Below are positions 1-7,191 of a stretch of 64,000 nucleotides of DNA, in pieces. The stretch covers positions 62,001 through 126,000 of the forward strand of contig JADJNW010000007.1 of the NCBI GenBank assembly GCA_016714085.1. Direction: 5' to 3'. This stretch comes from Saprospiraceae bacterium. GTDB taxonomy: Bacteria; Bacteroidota; Bacteroidia; Chitinophagales; Saprospiraceae. The notes under the pieces were generated by a model. That model was not told the origin of the DNA. It was given only the letters and a program-made list of their open reading frames with translations, and made no database searches. The stretch's first letter is position 1. Each line of letters starts with the position of its first letter. The position numbers and the translations under genes are program-made.

Positions 1-203
1 AAAGCATTGGAACGAAGAATACTTCCCCATTGATTGCGATAATTCGACACCAGGCGAATATTACAATTCATTACCCCGGTCATCGCGGGATTCAAGTTTA
101 ATGGGGACAGATAAAACTGTGAAAAGTGGATGTCCTGCGCATGGAGCGATAAGGTCATCAAGAATAAGAAACAGACAGCGAGTAGATTTTTGAGATTTTT
201 CAT
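1..203 (-). CDS. PorP/SprF family type IX secretion membrane protein (N-terminal part)
   Basis: This ORF is cut by the left edge of the window; about 67 codons are visible. The first 22 residues form a signal peptide ending in LHAQ. The mature protein opens with DIHFSQFYLSPLNLNPAMTG, the characteristic start of PorP/SprF proteins. These are outer-membrane barrel proteins that pair with a PorE/OmpA-like partner in T9SS or gliding-associated modules. The motif is seen directly; the secretion role is family knowledge. The start is the ATG right before the signal peptide. Partners would lie outside the window. Saprospiria genomes carry many paralogs, so a specific gene name is not justified. Confidence 0.85.
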   Translation of the reverse strand, partial: MKNLKNLLAVCFLFLMTLSLHAQDIHFSQFYLSPLNLNPAMTGVMNCNIRLVSNYRNQWGSILRSNA

Positions 204-523
204 AAAGGAATTTATCTTAAAAGGTTCAAGGGTTTGATATTTTATGCTTAAAGTTTGATTTTCAATAATTTCAAACTTCAAACGGTCAATACTCAAACTT
301 TTGAAATACAATATTAAGGAATGTCCTGCATTCGCAGGAAAAATTTATGTTAAAAGATAATTTTAACAATACGTATAAGCCGAATCCCTGATATGTTGTG
401 TGGCGATGCAGTGAAGTGCGAATTAGAGAGTCACCATATCACCATGTTTTCCCTTAGCGTTAGCTACTTTTCAACAACGTTCACTTTTTAGAAAATATTA
501 TTCTCGCCATCGCTTTTAGGAAA
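204..523. other. Intergenic region between a PorP/SprF start and a protease stop
   Basis: This is AT-rich DNA upstream of the PorP/SprF gene and downstream of the protease gene, both on the minus strand. It probably holds the PorP/SprF promoter, but I could not find a convincing TAnnTTTG element. I see no gene or repeat here. Confidence 0.4.
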
Positions 524-1609
524 TCAAACCTCTTCGCGTTTCCACAGCGCACCGTACTCTTCCACTAGAATATTGTCATAAAAATCAGCCTTGTCAAATA
601 AATGACTAAACAAGCGAAAGCCGGTTTCTACATTCAAATAGCGATCGAAGATAAGTAAAGAAAGTATAATATCTTGCTCCCTGATGCTGAAAGTCAAATT
701 TTCGGTGTAATAATTTTGTCGGAGCAAATATTCGTATAAGGGCTTGATATTTTCCTTGGGCAATACACAAAGATAAGCATCTCCAGTGATAAGTCCGGTT
801 TTTTCGTAATAAGATATATTGATTTTGGCGCTGCCTTTCAAAATTTCCCATTTATTAGGCCCAACCCGCGCCAATGCTACATTATAGCCTATTTTTTCTA
901 TGATTTCTTCGAGCGTTTTTGCAATGCCAATTGGCTCGTATGTTTCCACTTGTGTCGGCAGTTGAACTTTAGCGCCGCAATGTGGACAATATCCTTGATC
1001 GACGGTATCTTCAAAAACAAGATTGGAACAAGAAGCACAACGCGCACCGATTTTGCCTCCGGCTTCCCGGAATTCCTGGATGGACGTATCCAGATACTTG
1101 ACAGGCAAGGAAAATCCAATGCTATTGCCGTCTTTCATGATAAAAGTATTGACACCTACCACATCACCTGCCTCATCTACAAGCGGGCCGCCGCTATTGC
1201 CGGGGCTGAGCGCAGCATCATGCTGGATATACAAAATATCGCCTTGCTGATGCCGGGTACTCGACACAATGCCTTTGGTCGCAGAATATTTCAAACCGAG
1301 CGGATGCCCAATCGCAAGCACCTGATCACCTTCGCGCAAAGACTTGGAAGCGCCCAGTTTTATAGAAGGAATATGAGCATTGACGGGGGCTTCCAGGAAG
1401 GCTAAGTCATATTTGGAATCAATATATAATACCTTGACCAGTTGTTTTTGAAAAGCATCACCATCTACTACCACCTGCGCATTGTCGCGCACTACGTGCT
1501 CGTTGGTCACGATCAAATTGGGTTCTTGCAAATAAAAACCCGTACCCGTGCTGTAAGGGGTTGCAATTTGAATAACGACGTTGCGATACAAATCAATGAT
1601 ATCATTCAT
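524..1609 (-). CDS. Trypsin-like (HtrA-type) serine protease with zinc ribbon and YbjN-like C-terminus
   Basis: The 361-residue protein starts with a chymotrypsin-fold protease domain, roughly residues 1-180. The catalytic triad is visible: His38 (TNEHVV), Asp68 (YDLAFLE) and Ser139 (PGNSGGPL). A zinc ribbon follows with Cys191/Cys194 and Cys208/Cys211. Residues about 225-361 resemble the YbjN / secretion-chaperone-like fold, which is an inference from pattern. There is no signal peptide and no PDZ domain, so unlike DegP/HtrA the protein is probably cytoplasmic. It may act on cytosolic targets recognised by the C-terminal domain. It stands alone, with no operon partner. The protease call is firm; the physiological role is unknown. 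Confidence 0.85.
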   Translation of the reverse strand: MNDIIDLYRNVVIQIATPYSTGTGFYLQEPNLIVTNEHVVRDNAQVVVDGDAFQKQLVKVLYIDSKYDLAFLEAPVNAHIPSIKLGASKSLREGDQVLAIGHPLGLKYSATKGIVSSTRHQQGDILYIQHDAALSPGNSGGPLVDEAGDVVGVNTFIMKDGNSIGFSLPVKYLDTSIQEFREAGGKIGARCASCSNLVFEDTVDQGYCPHCGAKVQLPTQVETYEPIGIAKTLEEIIEKIGYNVALARVGPNKWEILKGSAKINISYYEKTGLITGDAYLCVLPKENIKPLYEYLLRQNYYTENLTFSIREQDIILSLLIFDRYLNVETGFRLFSHLFDKADFYDNILVEEYGALWKREEV

Positions 1610-1911
1610 CCCGGTGACTTTTGGCAGGCAACTCGCGTTTGATGATTAAGGTGGGCAAATTACTAAGGAAAAATCGAAATATAAAATTCCGACTTATAAA
1701 ACTTGATTAAACCTAAATCGAAGCACGAGAATTTTTTTGCACTTTTTGGAAGATTAAAAATATTTAGCAAAAATGGACAAAAGAGTAAAGTTTTTTATAT
1801 TAAAGAATAATAAAGCTTAACTTTATTTAACTTACTTTAACCGATATTGATTTTTTATTACATTAATTTTGCCAAAAGTAAAAGTATTTATTTTATAAAA
1901 ACATAATTATT
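1610..1911. other. AT-rich intergenic region before the DUF6265-like gene
   Basis: The gap separates two divergently transcribed genes. It is strongly AT-rich and contains one good TAnnTTTG element close to the right-hand gene (listed separately). Nothing else stands out. Confidence 0.4.
1864..1871 (+). promoter_or_regulatory. Bacteroidota -7 promoter element for the DUF6265-like gene
   Basis: TAATTTTG matches the Bacteroidota sigma-factor -7 consensus TAnnTTTG and lies 40 bases before the ATG. A TTG sits upstream, but only 14 bases away, so the -33 box is poor. Confidence 0.35.
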
Positions 1912-2379
1912 ATGTCATTGCAAAAAAAGTTTATTCTTCTCTTGATGATTTTATTAGGGGCTCAATTGGCTAGTTTTGCTCAGAAGCATGATGATATTTC
2001 GCAATTTGAATGGATGGTAGGTAAATGGAAATATCAAGAACAAAATAGCATTTATGAAGAATATTGGGAAAAAATGGATGAAAAATTAGAATGTACAGCA
2101 TTCAGTATCAATGGAAAAGATACCGTTTCAAGAGAACATTTCCGTATTGAAAAACTCAACAATCAATGGACTTTTGTGGGTATAGTCGAAAATGGAACGC
2201 CTTCTTTTTTTAATTTGGTAAATACCAAGAATAAGCTTTTATCTTTTGAGAAAAAAGAGGAAAGTTTTCCTAAAAGGATTAATTATGCTCAAAAGGGAGA
2301 CTTATTAACAGTATGGATTGAAGGGAATTTGAATGGACAGCCTATGAAGTTTGAATATCCAATGAGAAAAATAGAGTAG
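1912..2379 (+). CDS. Secreted DUF6265-like protein
   Basis: The 155-residue protein has a clear signal peptide (hydrophobic stretch LLLMILLGAQLA, cleavage near SFAQ). The mature part starts with FEWMVGKWKYQEQ and has EYWE further on, the pattern of the DUF6265 family of small, probably lipocalin-like secreted proteins. Known members are mostly uncharacterised, so no function is given. The gene is convergent with paaC, leaving only a short gap, and has its own promoter-like element. It belongs to no visible operon. Confidence 0.6.
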   Translation: MSLQKKFILLLMILLGAQLASFAQKHDDISQFEWMVGKWKYQEQNSIYEEYWEKMDEKLECTAFSINGKDTVSREHFRIEKLNNQWTFVGIVENGTPSFFNLVNTKNKLLSFEKKEESFPKRINYAQKGDLLTVWIEGNLNGQPMKFEYPMRKIE

Positions 2380-2411
2380 CTTAGGAGATAAAGGGATGCG
2401 AAGATGTAATT

Positions 2412-3170
2412 TTACCATTTCATATTAGGATAAGCGCGCTGCATAAACTGCATATCTGCAAGGATATAGCCCAAATGCTCGGTGTGTCGGCCAACTTTTC
2501 CACCACTTTGCATCCAGGTATCGGCGGGCTTTTGTAAAGTCGCTTCTTCCAGAATTTCCTTGATTTTTTGATCGTATAAAGGTTTTATTATATTCAAATC
2601 AACGCCAATGCCTTCGGCAAGCATAATTTTATCGACTTCATTCATCTCCGTCAACTCGCCAATGTACATCCACAAATCATTTACGGCATTCTGCATTTTT
2701 GCATGACTCAACTCTGTGCCATCGCCCAAGCGAATCATCCACTCCGAACTGTATCGCAAGTGATACGTGATTTCTTTCAAAGATTTTTCAGCAATAGCAG
2801 CTAAATGCTCATCCTTGCTTTTGGTCAATTCTTTATGAAAATAATAATTAAAAGTATCGAAAAAAAACTGCCGCGTAATCGTATAAGCCCAGTCGTTATT
2901 GGGTTGTTCTAATAATAGCACATTCCGAAAATCCCAGGCATCGCGCAGGAAAGCCATTTGATCTTCATCTCTGCCTTTCCCTTCAAGCTCGGCGGCGTAT
3001 TGCATCAGGCTGCGGGCTTGTCCCATTAAATCCAATGCAATATTCGTAATGGCAATATCTTGTTCCAATACAGGGCCATGGCCGCACCATTCGCCCAGGC
3101 GCTGACCGAGGATGAGGGCGTTGTCGCCTATTTGGAGTATGTAGTTTAGATGGACTTCTTGTAATGTCAT
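2412..3170 (-). CDS. paaC: 1,2-phenylacetyl-CoA epoxidase structural subunit PaaC
   Basis: This 252-residue all-helical ferritin-like protein matches PaaC, the non-catalytic partner that holds PaaA in the PaaABC(D)E monooxygenase. The N-terminal stretch with GQRLGEWCGHGP and DIAITNIALDLMGQA is typical of the subunit. The complex converts phenylacetyl-CoA to its ring 1,2-epoxide in the cytoplasm, the first committed step of aerobic phenylacetate breakdown. It is the last gene of a paaA-paaB-paaC run. The gap to paaB contains a 9-bp inverted repeat (TGTTATGGT...ACCATAACA). PaaD and PaaE are absent downstream. Confidence 0.93.
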   Translation of the reverse strand: MTLQEVHLNYILQIGDNALILGQRLGEWCGHGPVLEQDIAITNIALDLMGQARSLMQYAAELEGKGRDEDQMAFLRDAWDFRNVLLLEQPNNDWAYTITRQFFFDTFNYYFHKELTKSKDEHLAAIAEKSLKEITYHLRYSSEWMIRLGDGTELSHAKMQNAVNDLWMYIGELTEMNEVDKIMLAEGIGVDLNIIKPLYDQKIKEILEEATLQKPADTWMQSGGKVGRHTEHLGYILADMQFMQRAYPNMKW

Positions 3171-3180
3171 TGTGTTTTGG

Positions 3181-3237
3181 TGTTATGGTGCGATAGTGCG
3201 ATGGTGCAATAGATTTTTTGACTATAAAACCATAACA
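3181..3237. repeat. Inverted repeat in the paaB-paaC gap
   Basis: The arms TGTTATGGT and ACCATAACA are perfectly complementary and flank a run of degenerate repeats of the type GCGATAGTGCGATGG. It resembles the other repeat-built hairpins between genes in this window. Its role is unknown; it could soften expression between paaB and paaC. Confidence 0.5.
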
Positions 3238-3255
3238 TTAAAATACCAAGAACCA

Positions 3256-3540
3256 TCAAATATGCTTCACCTCATCGGGCAAGTTGTAAAAAGTAGGGTG
3301 GCGGTACACTTTGTCATCTGCCGGGTCGAATAAAGACTCCGCTTGGTTAGGGCTGGAGGCAGTAATGTGCTTCGATTCCACCACCCAAATGCTGATACCC
3401 TCATTGCGACGCGTATAGACGTCGCGGGCGTTTTCGATAGCCATTTGCGCATCGGCTGCATGCAGGCTACCAACGTGCTTATGGCTTAGTCCATTTTTGC
3501 TTCGTATAAAAACCTCCCAGAGAGGCCAGTCTTTTTTCAT
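3256..3540 (-). CDS. paaB: 1,2-phenylacetyl-CoA epoxidase subunit PaaB
   Basis: PaaB is a small subunit (here 94 residues) thought to bridge PaaAC heterodimers into the full complex. The sequence opens with MKKDWPLWEVFIRSK and carries GLSHKHVGSLHA and the IWVVES strand, all standard PaaB features. The open frame extends further upstream, but that part is basic, unrelated to PaaB and overlaps paaA. I therefore chose the internal ATG that gives the usual family length. The gene sits 43 bases after paaA and before paaC on the same strand. Confidence 0.9.
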   Translation of the reverse strand: MKKDWPLWEVFIRSKNGLSHKHVGSLHAADAQMAIENARDVYTRRNEGISIWVVESKHITASSPNQAESLFDPADDKVYRHPTFYNLPDEVKHI

Positions 3541-3583
3541 TTTTTTTATTATATTCGTATGTTGATATGTTTGAGTGCTAGTG

Positions 3584-4555
3584 TTACGCTCGCACTTGGT
3601 CACTAATTTTCTTCGTCTCCAAGTCTCTTTTCTGGCGTTTTTCAGCATAAGCCATCGCCGCTTCTCGCACCCAAGTGCCTTCTTCATAAGCTTTCACGCG
3701 ATCTCTCAAACGTTGCCGATTGCAAGGACCATTACCTTTTACCACATTCCAGAATTCATCCCAATCAATTTCACCAAAATCGTAATGCTGGGTTTCTTCA
3801 TTCCATTTTAAATCAGAATCGGGGACTTTTATTCCCAGGAAATCTGCTTGCGGAACGGTCATATCTACAAATCGCTGCCGCAATTCATCATTCGTAAAAC
3901 GCTTGATGCGCCATTTCATACTTTGCTCGGTATGCTGCGAATCCTTGTCGCTCGGGCCGAACATCATTAGGCTTGGCCACCACCAACGATTCAGGGCATC
4001 CTGTGCCATGCATTTTTGTTCTTCCGTACCTTGACAGAGTGTCAACATGATTTCATAACCTTGTCTTTGGTGGAAACTTTCTTCTTTGCAAACCCGCACC
4101 ATTGCTCGCGCGTAAGGCCCATAAGAAGTGCGACAGAGTGGAATTTGATTCAGAATGGCGGCGCCATCCACCAGCCAACCAATTGCACCAATATCCGCCC
4201 AAGTAAGCGTAGGATAATTGAAGATGCTGCTGTATTTAGCTTTGCCAGAATGTAATTCGTTAATAAGCGTATCTCGTTCAATACCAAGCGTTTCGGCAGC
4301 GGCGTACAGATATAAGCCATGACCTGCTTCGTCTTGTACTTTTGCCAGGAGCGCCACTTTCCGACGCAGAGACGGAGCGCGTGTGATCCAATTGCCTTCT
4401 GGCAACATACCAACTATCTCAGAATGAGCGTGTTGGGAAATTTGACGAATCAAGGTTTTGCGATAAGCATCTGGCATCCAGTCTTTTGGCTCGATTCGTT
4501 CGTCGCGGTCAATTCTATCTTGAAATGCTTGTTCTAATTGCATTAAATCAGGCAT
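3584..4555 (-). CDS. paaA: 1,2-phenylacetyl-CoA epoxidase catalytic subunit PaaA
   Basis: This is the 323-residue catalytic diiron subunit of phenylacetyl-CoA epoxidase. Two carboxylate-histidine ligand motifs are visible: Glu76..His79 in DEAGHG and Glu159..His162 in KEESFH. The conserved GAAILNQIPL and WWWPSLMMFGPSD stretches are present. It begins the paaABC run. A TAnnTTTG promoter element lies 23-30 bases upstream of the ATG, and a 16-bp palindrome covers the expected -33 region, suggesting control by a repressor that senses phenylacetyl-CoA or a similar ligand. No regulator gene lies nearby. Confidence 0.95.
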   Translation of the reverse strand: MPDLMQLEQAFQDRIDRDERIEPKDWMPDAYRKTLIRQISQHAHSEIVGMLPEGNWITRAPSLRRKVALLAKVQDEAGHGLYLYAAAETLGIERDTLINELHSGKAKYSSIFNYPTLTWADIGAIGWLVDGAAILNQIPLCRTSYGPYARAMVRVCKEESFHQRQGYEIMLTLCQGTEEQKCMAQDALNRWWWPSLMMFGPSDKDSQHTEQSMKWRIKRFTNDELRQRFVDMTVPQADFLGIKVPDSDLKWNEETQHYDFGEIDWDEFWNVVKGNGPCNRQRLRDRVKAYEEGTWVREAAMAYAEKRQKRDLETKKISDQVRA

Positions 4556-4577
4556 AGCAGTCGATTCTTTTCATTTG

Positions 4578-4585
4578 CAAAGATA
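4578..4585 (-). promoter_or_regulatory. -7 promoter element of paaA
   Basis: Read on the minus strand this is TATCTTTG, a perfect TAnnTTTG match, 22 bases before the paaA ATG. The predicted leader is only about 15 bases. The expected -33 position falls inside the palindrome at 4603-4618. Confidence 0.55.
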
Positions 4586-4602
4586 AAGTCTTTTGCTATA
4601 AA

Positions 4603-4618
4603 ACGAACATTTGTTCGT
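4603..4618. promoter_or_regulatory. Palindromic operator in front of paaA (TetR-type candidate)
   Basis: ACGAACA-TT-TGTTCGT is a perfect 7-bp inverted repeat with a 2-bp centre. Its size and form are those of TetR-family operators, and known paa repressors (PaaR) belong to that family. It lies between paaA and a divergent gene and overlaps the predicted -33 region of the paaA promoter, so binding would block polymerase. The palindrome is seen; the bound protein is inferred. Confidence 0.55.
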
Positions 4619-4706
4619 ATTGTTTTGGATTACAAAAGCAATTCTGGACAAAATTTACTCAAATAGATACGCCATCTTTCAAGCTGATATTTCTAAAACA
4701 TTGACT

Positions 4707-5621
4707 ATGAAAATATTAAAATTATTTGTAATTCTATATCTTTTCGCCTCAGGAAGTCTTCTTGCCCAAAGGCAAGGATTGACGGCTTCTTTCGGGGATT
4801 CTTTAAAGATTTTTAATGCCTTTTCGTTTTCACCCGATGGAAAGAAGCTTTACACTTCGGAGCGCATTTTATCGCATTATAATAATGGCAGACCAGTTTA
4901 TAAAACTTGGGGTAGCGGGCGACCTCAAATAACGCTTTATGAATATGACTTGGAGGATTATAAATTATCTAATAAGCATCAGCTTTCGTTTGCAAACGAT
5001 TCATTGGATAGCACACCACACTTGAATTTTAGCGGCACGAGATTATATTTCAATTCCCGGCGCGCCATACCTGGCTCAGATACGCTTGATGGAAAATTAC
5101 ATATTTGGTTTTCGGAAAAAACGAAAGATGGTTGGACGGAAGCGCAATATTTACATGAAGTCAACTTTCCGGGATTTCATAGCGCCTACGCTCAAGAATT
5201 GGTGGATGGAAGCCTTGTGTATCAGTCCAATATGTCTGGCTCAATCCCTGGAACGGACGGAGTGAGTAGTCTTGATTTTTGGAAATCAGAATTGAAAAAT
5301 GGTGTATTTCAAAAGCCAGTGAATGTGTCGGCGCTAAATTCGGCATTTCACGAAGACCAACTGGTGATTGATAAAACAGGAAAAATAATCATATTTACTC
5401 GTGTAGAAGGCAATGAAATAGAGCCTTACATCAGTATAATGGAAAATGGGCAATGGCGAAATCCTCGAAAATTACTCCTGACTAATGTGCCGGGATTCAC
5501 GGAACAATCGCCTCGACTATCCTCAGATGGCAAGATTTTCTTTTTTGCTCATGGATCACTAGTAATGCATATATCATTACAAGAGTTGCTCACGGAAGAA
5601 GAGATAGAAATATTGCGATGA
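4707..5621 (+). CDS. Secreted PD40/TolB-like beta-propeller protein
   Basis: The 304-residue protein has a signal peptide ending near SLLAQ. It then carries repeats of the PD40 (WD40-like, TolB-type) kind: FSPDGKKLYTS, LNFSGTRLYFNS and SSDGKIFFFAHG. Such proteins fold as beta-propellers and often bind proteins or glycans in the periplasm or on the surface; no specific ligand can be proposed. The open frame begins 96 bases earlier, but the internal ATG places the signal peptide at the N-terminus. It is divergent from paaA and could share the operator region. The stop abuts the stop of the convergent gene. Confidence 0.7.
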   Translation: MKILKLFVILYLFASGSLLAQRQGLTASFGDSLKIFNAFSFSPDGKKLYTSERILSHYNNGRPVYKTWGSGRPQITLYEYDLEDYKLSNKHQLSFANDSLDSTPHLNFSGTRLYFNSRRAIPGSDTLDGKLHIWFSEKTKDGWTEAQYLHEVNFPGFHSAYAQELVDGSLVYQSNMSGSIPGTDGVSSLDFWKSELKNGVFQKPVNVSALNSAFHEDQLVIDKTGKIIIFTRVEGNEIEPYISIMENGQWRNPRKLLLTNVPGFTEQSPRLSSDGKIFFFAHGSLVMHISLQELLTEEEIEILR

Positions 5622-6488
5622 TTAAAAAATAACAAGCCTGCTTATCACAGGCAAATGATCGGAAGGAAATCTTCCACTCCAGGAGTCAGAAAGGATCGCG
5701 TGTTTCAAAACCTCGACTTTGTTTTTTACAAAAATAAAATCAATCCGACGCCCCGGCACGCCAGGAAAACTAAATCCGCTCCAGGTACTCAGCGGCCCGT
5801 GATGCGGCATTTTGGAAACCAGCATCGCATCTTGCAGATGGCGTTTGTCATTTTTATCGGTGATGACGCGGTAAGGCGTCTCGGTTTCGTTGCAATTGAA
5901 ATCGCCCGTCAAAACAATAGGCGCATCGCCGGCAATTTCCGCCATTTTTTCCAGAATAATTTTGGCGCTTTCCTCGCGTGCTTTTGTACCGACGTGGTCG
6001 AAATGGGTATTGAAATGAAAAAATTCCTTGCCCGATTGCTTGTCGCGGAACTTCGCCCAGGTGACGATGCGCGTGATGGCGGCATCCCAGCTTTTGGAGC
6101 CAGGTTTTTCGGGCGTTTCGGAGAGCCAAAAAGTAGCGCCATCCAAGCGTTCGAAGCGATCTTTTTTATACAAAATCGCAGAAAATTCATTGTCAGGATT
6201 AGGATTTGTAGTGCCATCTGTACGACAGAGTCCAAACCACTCATAATCGGGTAGCATTTTCGCTAAGTCATCTAATTGCACTTTCATGGCTTCCTGCAAA
6301 CCAACAATCTCGGCTTCATGGTATTGGATCATACTACGAACCAATTCGGTGCGATTTTTCCAATAATTATAGCCATCATCCGTCGTAGCCAGACGGATAT
6401 TGAAAGTCATAATATTAAGTGCTTCTGGTTGAGCATAAGTGAAAGAAGCCATACATATAAAGGAAATCAAGCATAAAAGAACTTTCAT
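5622..6488 (-). CDS. Secreted endonuclease/exonuclease/phosphatase (EEP) family protein
   Basis: The 288-residue protein begins with a signal peptide ending SFTYAQ. It has the EEP superfamily motifs in order: the metal-binding Asn region in MTFNIR, Glu in VGLQEA, the catalytic Asp-x-Asn in LTGDFNCNE, and the terminal SDHLPV with Asp-His. Members hydrolyse phosphodiester or phosphomonoester bonds in nucleic acids, sphingolipids or sugar phosphates, so the substrate cannot be read from sequence. Secretion argues for nutrient scavenging. I chose the internal ATG that puts the signal peptide at the start; an ATG nine codons upstream is possible. Confidence 0.85.
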   Translation of the reverse strand: MKVLLCLISFICMASFTYAQPEALNIMTFNIRLATTDDGYNYWKNRTELVRSMIQYHEAEIVGLQEAMKVQLDDLAKMLPDYEWFGLCRTDGTTNPNPDNEFSAILYKKDRFERLDGATFWLSETPEKPGSKSWDAAITRIVTWAKFRDKQSGKEFFHFNTHFDHVGTKAREESAKIILEKMAEIAGDAPIVLTGDFNCNETETPYRVITDKNDKRHLQDAMLVSKMPHHGPLSTWSGFSFPGVPGRRIDFIFVKNKVEVLKHAILSDSWSGRFPSDHLPVISRLVIF

Positions 6489-6608
6489 AAGCGGTGAGTT
6501 GAATGTTTGCCTCAAAAGTAGGATATTTCTGTTGGTTTAGATGATAGAGATTAGACGATAGACGTTAGATTTTATTGCGGTATACCAAATTGTCTAAAAT
6601 CTTGACTT

Positions 6609-6983
6609 ATGAATCCTTGTCTCGATTATATTTACGAACTCGAAGGTGATCAGCAGCAAGTTATGCTGCGTCTGCATGAATTAATCACTTCTTACCCCGA
6701 GGTAACCGGAAAAATTCGCTACAAAATCCCATTTTATTACCGAAAAAGTTGGATTTGTTATCTCAATCCGACCAAAGATGGGCGCGTGGAGCTTGCCTTT
6801 ACGCGCGCCAACGAACTCTCCAACGAGCAAGGGGTACTTGATTTCAAAAATAGAAAACAGGTAGCGAGTATTACTTATACAAAAAGTATTGATATTCAAG
6901 ATGATGTATTGCATGAAATTTTACAAGAAGCTTTGTTATTGGATGAAGAAGTAAAATACGCGTCGAAACGAAAGCATACATAA
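6609..6983 (+). CDS. DUF1801 domain protein
   Basis: The 124-residue cytoplasmic protein belongs to DUF1801, a YdhG-like fold. The core reads TGKIRYKIPFYYRKSWICYL, followed by the VELAFTRANEL segment. The biochemical function of the family is not established. A decayed second copy of this domain lies about 6 kb downstream in the 12.5 kb gap, so the gene was duplicated or exchanged locally. It has no operon partner. Confidence 0.8.
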   Translation: MNPCLDYIYELEGDQQQVMLRLHELITSYPEVTGKIRYKIPFYYRKSWICYLNPTKDGRVELAFTRANELSNEQGVLDFKNRKQVASITYTKSIDIQDDVLHEILQEALLLDEEVKYASKRKHT

Positions 6984-7191
6984 AATTCTGATCGTTCTAT
7001 TTCTAAAGTTCATTGCCGGGAACAAATCGGCGCTTTTTTCCAGATTGACACTTCCAATAGCCTCTTGATTATTATTCAATTGCAAAGACTTTAATAAGCG
7101 CTAGCACTACCAAACAGCTTAAATTTGTTATTTTTAAGCGGTCTTATTTAAAATGATAGGAGCAATCCCTTAACCGATTCAAATCAGACAC

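Noticed and set aside
5655..6254. 199-codon plus-strand frame opposite the EEP hydrolase
   Set aside because: The minus-strand frame has catalytic motifs and a signal peptide; this one has none.
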